Assembly (NCBI GenBank): GCA_017394605.1
Contig: JAFPXU010000133.1
Location: 1-49,387 of the forward strand
Length of the DNA stretch: 49,387 bases
Direction of reading: 5' to 3'
DNA from: Clostridia bacterium
GTDB taxonomy: Bacteria; Bacillota_A; Clostridia; Christensenellales; CAG-138
Program-made: the position numbers and the translations under genes
Shown: positions 1 to 6,826 of the stretch, piece after piece
Layout: each line of letters begins with the position of its first letter
How positions within the stretch are numbered: position 1 is the stretch's first letter
The notes under the pieces: generated by a model
Seen by the model: only the letters and a program-made list of their open reading frames with translations
Told to the model about the DNA's origin: nothing
The model's database searches: none

Positions 1-25
1 CGGAAAAACGCCCCTTGAGGGGCGT
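1..25 (-). terminator. Rho-independent terminator, minus strand
   Basis: A perfect 7-bp stem (ACGCCCC / GGGGCGT, 8-25) with a 4-base loop is followed on the minus strand by TTTTT. It would end transcripts coming from the minus-strand operon at 163-1344, or from the structured element next to it. Confidence 0.7.
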
Positions 26-26
26 A

Positions 27-146
27 AAGTAAGATGAGACACTGTAGCTTGAGCCTGCGAAAGCAGCGCCTTGAGACGCGAGTCGGCAACGCGGGCTTAT
101 AGCCATAGATCAAACCACCCTTTTGAAGGGTGGTGATGACTTACTT
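27..146. ncRNA. Compact hairpin-rich element, possible structured RNA or IS-derived palindromic element
   Basis: About 120 bases closed by a 7-bp helix (AAGTAAG at 27-33 with CTTACTT at 140-146). Inside are CTGC-GAAA-GCAG (55-66), a CGCG/CGCG pairing around 79-94, GGCT-TAT-AGCC (about 95-104) and a 9-bp hairpin ACCACCCTT/AAGGGTGGT (114-134). The hexamer CTTGAG occurs three times (14-19, 48-53, 70-75). There is no open frame. On the minus strand it lies between the end of the PH-domain gene and the terminator at 1-25. A GNRA loop on the plus strand argues for plus-strand folding; the terminator argues for minus. Candidates are a non-coding RNA or a palindrome-bounded remnant of the IS200/IS605 type. 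I do not recognise the family. Confidence 0.4.
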
Positions 147-162
147 CAAATAGAAAGGTGTG

Positions 163-546
163 TTACAGCACGTGTTCGGAGATCATCCTTCCGATCTTGC
201 CGATATCCGTGCTTCCCTTGAATTCAAACTTTGCCGTCGCTCCGTTGCTGAACATGACGAACAGCTCGGAATCCGGGATCAGCTCCAGAAAGCCCGGCGT
301 CTGGATCGAAAAATACTGGATTTTCGAATAGGGCATAGAGGCAAAGGACTTCCGTTTGCCGGTGATCCCCTGCACGTCGATTGAGATGATGCGTTTGTTT
401 GTGAAAACGAGCTGATCGCGGACGGTCTGGAAAGCGAACATGCATGCTTCACCGTCGACGAGAAGTCCGTTCACTTCTTCACGGACGTTTTCCACGGGGA
501 TGGGTTTCAGATTAAAGACGGATTCTCTGTTGAAATTGATAGCCAT
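163..546 (-). CDS. Bacterial PH-domain protein
   Basis: A 127-residue soluble protein without signal peptide or membrane segment. The run from an early LLVDGEACMFAFQTVRD segment through LVFTNKRIISIDVQG and on to the C-terminal helix (IGKIGRMISEHVL) is the pattern of the bacterial pleckstrin-homology family (bPH_1): an alternating beta barrel closed by one helix, with the hallmark 'TNKRII' turn. Family members are small cytoplasmic or membrane-associated proteins of mostly unknown function. The start is supported by AAGGAGA about 6 bases upstream. It is the last gene of the minus-strand group with the C39-like peptidase, 30 bp away, and is followed by the hairpin element and terminator. Confidence 0.75.
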   Translation of the reverse strand: MAINFNRESVFNLKPIPVENVREEVNGLLVDGEACMFAFQTVRDQLVFTNKRIISIDVQGITGKRKSFASMPYSKIQYFSIQTPGFLELIPDSELFVMFSNGATAKFEFKGSTDIGKIGRMISEHVL

Positions 547-576
547 GTATGATCTCCTTGATCGTTTCCTGTACGG

Positions 577-1131
577 TTATTTGTAAAGCGCCCAGGAATG
601 CTTCCACTGCGCTGCCACTTCGTCAAAGGGGAATGTTCTGTAAGAGTAACTCCTGTGCGAGTAGGTCGGATCGTTCACGTAAAGCCGTCCGTCCTCCGTG
701 ATGCCTGTCAGCACGATAAAATGCCCGCCGTTTGTAAAGACGCCCTTGGAACAGGACATGATAACGGGAACGCCGGAACGGAGCAGGGAAGGGATCCCGT
801 CGAGCGGTACGACCTCGCATCGGAGTCCGTACATTTCGGATACGGCGGGGAAGATCGTCCAGTACTGTCCGACGCCTTCGCAGTAGAAATGGTTTGCGTC
901 GCCGAAACGCTTTCTGATCTTATGGACGATCTGTCCGGGACTGATCCATCCGTTTCTTCTTGTCCCGCTTCTGAGATAGGATATCACCATCGCAAGACAA
1001 GCCACGGAACAGCCTCCCTGCGCGATGTTGTTTCCACCGAACGGAATCAGCGAATAAAGATGCGGACCGTTCTGGGGCAGATAGACAACGGGAATCGGGG
1101 AGTTGTTCCGCGGTACCGAGACAAAAAGCAT
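577..1131 (-). CDS. C39-like cysteine peptidase family protein
   Basis: 184 residues. The papain-like C39_2 triad can be read: Cys41 in GGCSVACLAM, His in the later NGGHFIVLTG, and Asn/Asp in VNDPTYSH. The spacing fits the stand-alone peptidase-C39-like family, which is distinct from bacteriocin-ABC exporters because no ABC domain is attached. No signal peptide or membrane helix is evident, so the site of action is unclear. Substrate unknown; some members are cell-wall or peptide hydrolases. It starts 13 bp after the DUF1858 gene. I see no clear ribosome site before its ATG, so it may be translated by coupling to that gene. A non-peptidase role is possible. Confidence 0.7.
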   Translation of the reverse strand: MLFVSVPRNNSPIPVVYLPQNGPHLYSLIPFGGNNIAQGGCSVACLAMVISYLRSGTRRNGWISPGQIVHKIRKRFGDANHFYCEGVGQYWTIFPAVSEMYGLRCEVVPLDGIPSLLRSGVPVIMSCSKGVFTNGGHFIVLTGITEDGRLYVNDPTYSHRSYSYRTFPFDEVAAQWKHSWALYK

Positions 1132-1143
1132 ATGGAAATGTTC

Positions 1144-1344
1144 TTATTTGTTCTCGAGATACTCGTTGATCTGGGCAACAAGCTCGTCACAGTCGATGCC
1201 ATGGACCTGGCATGCCTGTTCGAGAGACTCGCCGTGCGCCATCATGCAGCCGAGGCAGTGCATGCCGGATTCCATCAGGATGTCCGCGATGTTTTCATCG
1301 ACATTGATAATCTTCATGATTGTCATATCTTTCGTAATAGCCAT
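1144..1344 (-). CDS. DUF1858 domain protein
   Basis: A 66-residue protein consisting almost wholly of a DUF1858 domain: MTIMKIINVDENIADILMES, then HCLGCMMAHGESLEQAC, then a short helix ending NEYLENK. The CxxC pair plus a further Cys in 'EQAC' is conserved in this family, which is related to the N-terminal part of iron-sulfur repair proteins (ScdA/RIC) and is often found beside hybrid-cluster proteins. It may bind a metal or a cluster. The start has AGGAGG about 11 bases upstream and a good minus-strand promoter (TTGCAA-17-TATACT). It is the first gene of the operon with the C39-like and PH-domain genes. Confidence 0.85.
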   Translation of the reverse strand: MAITKDMTIMKIINVDENIADILMESGMHCLGCMMAHGESLEQACQVHGIDCDELVAQINEYLENK

Positions 1345-1378
1345 TTGAGTTTATACCTCCTGAATCATTCATTAAGAC

Positions 1379-1407
1379 AGTATATGTGATTCGGATGTGG
1401 ATTGCAA
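1379..1407 (-). promoter_or_regulatory. Sigma-A-type promoter of the DUF1858 operon
   Basis: On the minus strand TTGCAA (plus 1402-1407), 17-base spacer, TATACT (plus 1379-1384), upstream of the AGGAGG and start codon of the DUF1858 gene. Confidence 0.65.
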
Positions 1408-1478
1408 GTTCTGAGAATTCATAGAGTACATGGCGCATTATAACGGTATGAAATGAAGCCTGTCGGGAGAATCATGCC

Positions 1479-1507
1479 TTGCGTGAGGCAAAATGGTATG
1501 ACATACT
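1479..1507 (+). promoter_or_regulatory. Candidate lacI promoter with overlapping palindrome
   Basis: TTGCGT (1479-1484), 17 bases, CATACT (1502-1507). The 11-base palindrome GTATGACATAC (1496-1506) lies over the -10 box, where binding of a repressor would block transcription, so autoregulation by the LacI-type protein is plausible. An inverted pair TGCCT/AGGCA sits at 1475-1490. The hexamers are imperfect, so this is a moderate call. Confidence 0.4.
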
Positions 1508-1554
1508 GTAAATGAAACGATTATGAAACCCTTTTCAGTTTTGAAGGAGAGCAT

Positions 1555-2577
1555 ATGAATATTCATGAGGTTGCTCAGGCGGCAGGCGTTTCAGTCGCGA
1601 CAGTATCACGCGTTGTCAATCATCCGGAACTCGTCGCGGAAAAAACACGCGCGCGCGTTCTCGCGGTACTGGAACAGAAGCGTTACGCTCCGAACGCTGA
1701 ACTGCGCACGCGTTCCGCAAAAAGGAAACAGGCGATCGCGCTTGTGATCCCTTCCCTTATGGAGTACCGCCTTACGCTCGACGGAGTCAGGCAGATCGGA
1801 AACGCAAAGAACTACGGCGTGCAGCTCTGTGTCACAGATAATGACGAACCGGAGCTGATCCGCAACGTCCGCGCGCTGGCTGCGCAGCAGATCGACGGCG
1901 TCATACTTGCGGGTCAGATCGGATCCGAGAGCGCGTACCGGACACTTCGCGAGGCCGGTATTCCCGTCGTCTGCATCAACAGCCTGAAACGAGGCGGAAA
2001 CGAGGATATCTGCTATATCAATTATGGCGAGAGCGCGGGAAAGCTGGCGCAGTACGCGGTTGAGAGCGGGAACCGTTCCGCTGTTCTGATTCTTTCGGAC
2101 CGGTATTCCGGCTGCAGGGAGAAGTTTGAAAAAGGATTCCGCGAAACATGGTATGCTGCCGGTTTGCCGGAAGCTTCCCTGCGTACCGTGAACGCGGAGG
2201 AGAGTTTCAAGGGCGGCGCGCATGCTATGGAAGCGGTGCTTACCGCGAACGTGCTTCCTGACCTGATCGTTGCGCAATACGATGAGATGGCTATCGGCGC
2301 CATGAAAGCGGCGCAGGAACAGAAGATCAGTATCCCCAAGCAGCTGCGCTTCATGGGCTTTTTCGACACCCCGGTGTCTTCCGCTGTGACGCCGGAACTG
2401 ACAAGCATCGAGCAGCCGACATACCGTCTTGGTGTTGCTTCCGCGCGGCGTCTGTTCGATATCATGGAAGACCAGGATTATTTTGACGTGGAATCACAGG
2501 AGATCGTTCTGAAGGGCAGACTGAAGATCCGGCGCTCCTGCGGAAACAAGAAGACGATTTATGAACTGTACGATTAA
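1555..2577 (+). CDS. LacI/PurR-family transcriptional regulator
   Basis: 340 residues. The N-terminus is a textbook LacI helix-turn-helix (MNIHEVAQAAGVSVATVSRV) followed by the hinge-helix region (YAPNAELRTRSAKRK). Residues from about 60 onward form a periplasmic-binding-protein-like ligand domain (IALVIPSLMEYRLTLDGV, then GVILAGQIG, then VVCINSLKR) ending in the usual ITSIEQPTYRLG-type segment. Family members are effector-controlled repressors or activators of uptake and catabolic genes. AAGGAGAG precedes the ATG. The next gene (flavoprotein) begins 13 bp after the stop, and permease and amidohydrolase genes follow, so its likely regulon is this nucleobase locus. The effector is unknown and could be a purine or pyrimidine. 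Confidence 0.9.
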   Translation: MNIHEVAQAAGVSVATVSRVVNHPELVAEKTRARVLAVLEQKRYAPNAELRTRSAKRKQAIALVIPSLMEYRLTLDGVRQIGNAKNYGVQLCVTDNDEPELIRNVRALAAQQIDGVILAGQIGSESAYRTLREAGIPVVCINSLKRGGNEDICYINYGESAGKLAQYAVESGNRSAVLILSDRYSGCREKFEKGFRETWYAAGLPEASLRTVNAEESFKGGAHAMEAVLTANVLPDLIVAQYDEMAIGAMKAAQEQKISIPKQLRFMGFFDTPVSSAVTPELTSIEQPTYRLGVASARRLFDIMEDQDYFDVESQEIVLKGRLKIRRSCGNKKTIYELYD

Positions 2578-2590
2578 GGAGGGATGCTGC

Positions 2591-3691
2591 ATGAATACAC
2601 GGTGCGAATGGATGGGCCTCAGCTTGAAGAATCCGCTGATCGCGGCGGCAGGTCCCTGGTCGGACGGGCATGAATCCATACAGAAGGCAATCGACCACGG
2701 CGCCGCCGCCGTCGTAACGGAAACCATCACGCAGGAGGAAAGCGGCCGCATTTATCCCCGCATCTATGTCCGTGATAACGCGGTTCTCAATACGACGCTT
2801 TACAGCACCAGACCGCTGGAAGCATGGGAGGAGGAACTGCAGGCAATCGACAAGAAAGGCAGTTACGTTATCTGCAATATCCGGGGAACGACTCCGTCGG
2901 AAGCCGCGTATATCGCGAGACGGATGGAACGGTGGGGAGCGGACGGACTGGAACTCTGCCCTTATACGCCGATCGGTGCAAAGATCGAGGGGATAGGGGC
3001 GAATCCCGAGGATATCCATGAAATGATACATGCCGTAACGCGCGCTGTTGAACTGCCGGTTACCGTGAGGCTGCCGATCCATATGGCGAATACACCCGCG
3101 TTTGTCAAGGCGGTCGAGCGTGCCGGCGCGAAATCGATCAGCACGATCGAGAGTCTGAAAGCGCTGTGGGGCGTGGATGTGGAAAAACGCAGATCCTATG
3201 TTCCGACATTCGGCGGATATACCGGGGGAGCGGTCTATCCGATCACGCTGGCGACAGTCGCGACGCTCAAACAGAGCACCGACTGCGATATCGCGGCAAT
3301 GGGCGGAATCCGTTCGGCGGAGAACGTACTGGAATGCATCATGCTCGGCGCAAGTGCCGTGCAGATCGGTTCGTCCATCCTGATGAACGGTTACGATGTG
3401 TTCGGAAGAATCAATGCGGAACTTGAGAAATGGACGGAATCGCACGGTGTTTCGGGCTTTGACGAGATCTGCGGCGCTGCGCTGACATCGCTCGCGTCAT
3501 ACGAGGAGATCGATTCGAAACCGAAGCACGCGGTCATGCGGAATCAGCCTGTTTCGGGCGAGGACGCCATCCGTGCGCGCGGATGCTGCCTTGCGGGGGC
3601 GATCCGGGATGATCTTTCAATCGATGAAAAGAAATGTAACGGATGCGGATTGTGCGCCAGCATTCTTCCCGGAGCGTATGAAATGAGATAA
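2591..3691 (+). CDS. Dihydroorotate dehydrogenase-like / PreA-like flavoprotein with C-terminal Fe-S motif
   Basis: 366 residues from ATG 2591, chosen because TAAGGAGGG sits 7-8 bases upstream; an ATG at 2561 inside lacI lacks such a site. A TIM-barrel FMN domain of the DHOD/dihydropyrimidine-dehydrogenase type is visible: start motif GLSLKNPLIAAAGPW, FMN-phosphate loops GGYTGGAVYPITL and AAMGGIRSAEN...GASAVQIGSSI. The C-terminal tail (CNGCGLCASILP) is ferredoxin-like but holds three Cys where a 4Fe-4S motif would have a fourth; GCC is found about 30 residues earlier. The usual NxSCPN catalytic loop reads ELCPYTPIGAK and the usual Lys of 'VKLxPN' reads Arg (TVRLPIH), so the substrate may not be dihydroorotate or uracil. 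It lies in the LacI-permease-amidohydrolase locus. Confidence 0.75.
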   Translation: MNTRCEWMGLSLKNPLIAAAGPWSDGHESIQKAIDHGAAAVVTETITQEESGRIYPRIYVRDNAVLNTTLYSTRPLEAWEEELQAIDKKGSYVICNIRGTTPSEAAYIARRMERWGADGLELCPYTPIGAKIEGIGANPEDIHEMIHAVTRAVELPVTVRLPIHMANTPAFVKAVERAGAKSISTIESLKALWGVDVEKRRSYVPTFGGYTGGAVYPITLATVATLKQSTDCDIAAMGGIRSAENVLECIMLGASAVQIGSSILMNGYDVFGRINAELEKWTESHGVSGFDEICGAALTSLASYEEIDSKPKHAVMRNQPVSGEDAIRARGCCLAGAIRDDLSIDEKKCNGCGLCASILPGAYEMR

Positions 3692-3714
3692 CAGAGCCAA
3701 AACGCGATAGTTTG

Positions 3715-3746
3715 GGGGGATATTCGCCGAATATCCTCCTTTTTTA
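3715..3746 (+). terminator. Rho-independent terminator after the flavoprotein gene
   Basis: GGGGGATATTCG pairs with CGAATATCCTCC (one G-T pair) and TTTTTT follows. It separates the regulator-flavoprotein pair from the permease gene, which has its own promoter. Confidence 0.8.
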
Positions 3747-3765
3747 TTCCACACAATAAAAAAAC

Positions 3766-3817
3766 ATGAAAATAATTTACAGAAAAATGAAAATTTATGA
3801 AAATAGTTATTGAAAAT
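3766..3817 (+). repeat. Helically phased TGAAAAT repeats upstream of the permease promoter
   Basis: ATGAAAAT occurs at 3766-3773, 3787-3794 and 3797-3804, and TTGAAAAT at 3810-3817, where it runs into the -35 box. The first three start 21 and 10 bases apart, about two turns and one turn of helix. They could be an UP element, an intrinsically curved stretch or an array of half-sites for a regulator. Confidence 0.45.
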
Positions 3818-3838
3818 ATCGTTACATTTTGATAAGAT
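3810..3838 (+). promoter_or_regulatory. Promoter of permease-amidohydrolase operon
   Basis: TTGAAA (3810-3815), 17-base spacer, TAAGAT (3833-3838), with a very AT-rich stretch immediately upstream. The leader to the start codon at 3901 is about 55 bases. Confidence 0.65.
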
Positions 3839-3900
3839 CGAACTGTAAACAGATCGGCGTCTGCCGAGACTATATTATAAAACAGAAAGGGTAGCAGAAA

Positions 3901-5229
3901 ATGAAAAAGATTCAAAGGGGCTACGGATTAAACGAGTGCCCGTCCGCGAGAGAAACCGCTCCGCTCAGCTTACAGCACATTCTCATTCTCATTTTTAACG
4001 TTCTCCCTGTACCGCTTCTGATTGCAGGCGGTTTCAGCCTGAATGCGGCTGAAACGACGATCCTGGTCGCCGGCTGTCTGCTTGTTACAGGCGTCGCAAC
4101 GATCCTGCAGTGCATCGGCGTCGGCCCGTTCGGCGCGCGCCTCCCGATCTGTCTTGAGAACAGTTTCGTGTTTGTCGCTCCGGCCATCGCGCTTGCAGGC
4201 GCGGGATACGGACTGGATACCTTTACGGGCGCGTGCCTGATCGGCAGCGCGGTCACGATGGTGATCTGGGGCGTATTCCATAAGCAGCTCAGCAAACTGT
4301 TCAAGCCGTACATCACCGGTGCGGTCGTCATGGCTCTCGGACTGAGCCTCTGCAGCGTCGGCATCGGCTACTGCGCGGGCGGTGTCGGTTCTCCGGACTA
4401 CGGCGATCCGATCAATCTCCTTCTCGCAGCTGGAACGATCCTGATCATGCTCCTTCTCAACCACTACGGCAAAAAGAGCTTCCTTTCCAAAGCTTCCCCG
4501 CTGATCGCGATCGTCGTGATGTCCGCGTTTGCAGCTGCCTTTGGAAAACTGGATCTCTCTTCCGTCGGACAGGAGAGCTGGTTCCGTGTTCCGCAGCCGC
4601 TTCACTTCGGCATCAAGTTCGATCTGCAGCCGATCATTTCCATCACCGTTCTGTCCCTGATTGCGCTTGTCGAGCTCATGGGCGACCAGGCTTCCGCGTC
4701 GATGCTTTCCAGCAACCGTCTGCCGAACGATAAGGAGTCCCGCGGCGGTATTCTTGCGCAGGGCATCACAAGCATCTTCTCTTCGCTGTTCAATATGTGC
4801 CCGACGATCTCCGGAAGCGCCAATATCGGCATGTGCGGGATTAGCGGTGTTTGCAGCCGCTTCGTTGTGGCGTTCGCCGGTGTTGTCGTACTGCTCTGCA
4901 GCCTGTTCTCGAAACTCTGCGCCGTGTTCGCTTCGATCCCGACGCCGGTTCTCGGCGGTGTCGCGCTTTCCGCTTTCGGAACGATCCTTGTTTCCGGCAT
5001 GAACGTGATCCATCACAGCAAGATGACAAACCGCACGAGAACGATCGTCGGCGTGTCCCTAGCTGTCGGCGTTGGATTCTCCATGGTCTCCGACGCGCTC
5101 GCTTCCTTCCCGTACTGGGCGTCCACGCTGTTCAGCGGCGTTCCCGGAACCGCTCTGACCGCCATTATTCTGAGCCTTGTTCTCCGTGAGAAGAAGGAAG
5201 AGGCGGAAGAAGAGAAAGCGGACGAATAA
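3901..5229 (+). CDS. NCS2-family nucleobase permease (uracil/xanthine/urate type)
   Basis: 442 residues, about 12-14 hydrophobic helices, the normal length for NCS2 (COG2233) carriers, which import xanthine, urate, uracil or related bases with protons. Family marks include the helix-1 motif LSLQHILILIFNVLPVPLL, the helix-8 region ALVELMGDQASASM (Glu is the usual substrate-binding position) and the helix-10 region NMCPTISGSANIGM. The N-terminal extension MKKIQRGYGLNECPSARE is hydrophilic. AGAAAGGGTAGC gives a weak ribosome site. It is followed 20 bp later by the amidohydrolase gene, suggesting joint transport and conversion of one base. The exact substrate cannot be read from sequence by eye. 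Confidence 0.88.
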   Translation: MKKIQRGYGLNECPSARETAPLSLQHILILIFNVLPVPLLIAGGFSLNAAETTILVAGCLLVTGVATILQCIGVGPFGARLPICLENSFVFVAPAIALAGAGYGLDTFTGACLIGSAVTMVIWGVFHKQLSKLFKPYITGAVVMALGLSLCSVGIGYCAGGVGSPDYGDPINLLLAAGTILIMLLLNHYGKKSFLSKASPLIAIVVMSAFAAAFGKLDLSSVGQESWFRVPQPLHFGIKFDLQPIISITVLSLIALVELMGDQASASMLSSNRLPNDKESRGGILAQGITSIFSSLFNMCPTISGSANIGMCGISGVCSRFVVAFAGVVVLLCSLFSKLCAVFASIPTPVLGGVALSAFGTILVSGMNVIHHSKMTNRTRTIVGVSLAVGVGFSMVSDALASFPYWASTLFSGVPGTALTAIILSLVLREKKEEAEEEKADE

Positions 5230-5249
5230 GGAAAAAGAAGGTATCGCGT

Positions 5250-6656
5250 ATGAAAACGACACTGTACCGCAACGCGGACTGGATCATCACCATGGACGAG
5301 AAGCGTACGCGCCACCGTCATGCGGATCTGCTGGTCTGCGGCAAAGAGATTCGTGATATCGGAAAGAACCTGGAAGAAACCTACGCAAACAAACTGACGA
5401 TCGACGAAGTGATCGACGCGTCCGGACGCATCCTGATCCCCGGATTTGTCAATACGCACCACCATACCTGGCAGTCCCTGATCCGCAATATCAAGGCAAC
5501 GCAGGGGATGGCGCTGGAACCCTGGCTGAAAGTCATGTACGAGGTATACAAGGATCTCAGCACGGAAGTTGCAAGAGCCGGTGTCTACGCAAGCCTGGGC
5601 GACTGTCTGAAGACAGGCTGCACGACGTCCAACGACCTCTGGTATCCGCACCCGGTCTACGTACCGTACCTGATGGACGCGGAGATCGAGGCGGCTGCTG
5701 AACTCGGGATCCGTTTCCATCCCGTACGTTCCTACCATTCCGTAACGAGCGATATCGTCGTCCCGGAAGTGGTGGATACGACGGAACGTGTGATGGCGGA
5801 TACGGAAAGGCTTGTGAAAAAGTATCATGATCCTTCCGAGTTCTCCATGTGCCGCATGGGGATCGGACCGAGCATCGCGCAGTACGATACCGAGGAGATC
5901 ATCCGCGCGACGATCGACCTCGCGGAACGGCTGGACATCATGGTGCACGGTCATCTGGCGGAGAGCAAGTTCGAAACGCAGTACACGATCGAAACGTTCG
6001 GCTGCCGTCCCGCGGAATGGTTCCGCAGACACGACCTGCTCGGAGACCGGTTCTATTACGCGCACTGCATCCATCTGGATGACAATGATATCAAGCTGAT
6101 CGCCGACACGAACACCGGTGTCGCGAGCTGCCCGATCTCCAACATGTATCTGAGCTCCGGTTCCTGCCGCATCGCGGACCTGCTCCGCGCGGGCGTGAAG
6201 CGCATCGGGCTCGGCGTGGACGGCGCGGCGAGCAGCAACTCCTCAAACATGATGGAAGAGATCCGCGTATCGTACCTTCTGAACAGGCTGAGCTGGGGCG
6301 ACCGTTCCTGCGGCGCGGAAGATATCTTGTATCTGGCTACCGCCGGCGGCGCGAAGAACCTCGGCCGCGACGATATCGGACAGCTTGTTCCCGGAAAAGC
6401 GGCGGATATCACCATGATCAACTGGGATCAGCTTCAGTACGCCGGAGGATGCAATGATCCGGTCGATTGCATCGTGATCAGCGGTGACGCGCGCATGATC
6501 GAAAAGGTCATGGTAAACGGCGAAATCGTGGTCAATGACGGCAAGCTTACAAAGATCGACGAGCAGAAGGCAATGGAATATGTGAATTCCGTAGGCCGCG
6601 AGCTCCTGACCAAAGCTTCCGCGAGGATTCCCGGGCTGAAGGCTGATCTCTGCTGA
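5250..6656 (+). CDS. COG0402 amidohydrolase, 8-oxoguanine / isocytosine deaminase-like
   Basis: 468 residues, full length for cyclic-imidate and triazine/purine deaminases of COG0402. Metal and catalytic positions can be seen: NTHHHTWQSLIR (HxH pair), HGHLAES (His and Glu), YYAHCIHLD (His) and GLGVDGAASSNSSNM (Asp). The 'NTHHH..QSL' form is that of 8-oxoguanine deaminases and hydroxyatrazine hydrolases, and differs from the 'DTHTH' form of guanine deaminase. These enzymes release ammonia; 8-oxoguanine would give urate. The neighbouring permease and flavoprotein support a catabolic or salvage role for oxidised or unusual bases. Other substrates of the family (isocytosine, N-substituted triazines) remain possible. 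Confidence 0.8.
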   Translation: MKTTLYRNADWIITMDEKRTRHRHADLLVCGKEIRDIGKNLEETYANKLTIDEVIDASGRILIPGFVNTHHHTWQSLIRNIKATQGMALEPWLKVMYEVYKDLSTEVARAGVYASLGDCLKTGCTTSNDLWYPHPVYVPYLMDAEIEAAAELGIRFHPVRSYHSVTSDIVVPEVVDTTERVMADTERLVKKYHDPSEFSMCRMGIGPSIAQYDTEEIIRATIDLAERLDIMVHGHLAESKFETQYTIETFGCRPAEWFRRHDLLGDRFYYAHCIHLDDNDIKLIADTNTGVASCPISNMYLSSGSCRIADLLRAGVKRIGLGVDGAASSNSSNMMEEIRVSYLLNRLSWGDRSCGAEDILYLATAGGAKNLGRDDIGQLVPGKAADITMINWDQLQYAGGCNDPVDCIVISGDARMIEKVMVNGEIVVNDGKLTKIDEQKAMEYVNSVGRELLTKASARIPGLKADLC

Positions 6657-6762
6657 GCGGAATACCGCTGAATGATAAATTCCATATGAATAACACCGGA
6701 TGCTGACGAATATAGAGACTGTCTACCTCCCAATCTGTCAGTTCTGTGAGTGAGAAACAGCG

Positions 6763-6805
6763 AGCCACTTGCATGATTTTGCAAGTGGCTTTCTGTATTC
6801 TTTGT
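6763..6805 (+). terminator. Terminator after the amidohydrolase gene
   Basis: A 10-bp stem AGCCACTTGC/GCAAGTGGCT (6763-6772, 6781-6790) followed by a T-rich run (TTCTGTATTCTTTG). The gap from 6657 to 6762 shows no gene. Confidence 0.75.
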
Positions 6806-6826
6806 ATTCAGTTGATCCGAATCGGA

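Noticed and set aside
3838..3900. Purine or xanthine riboswitch before the permease
   Set aside because: The leader is about 55 bases, too short, and lacks the conserved loops.
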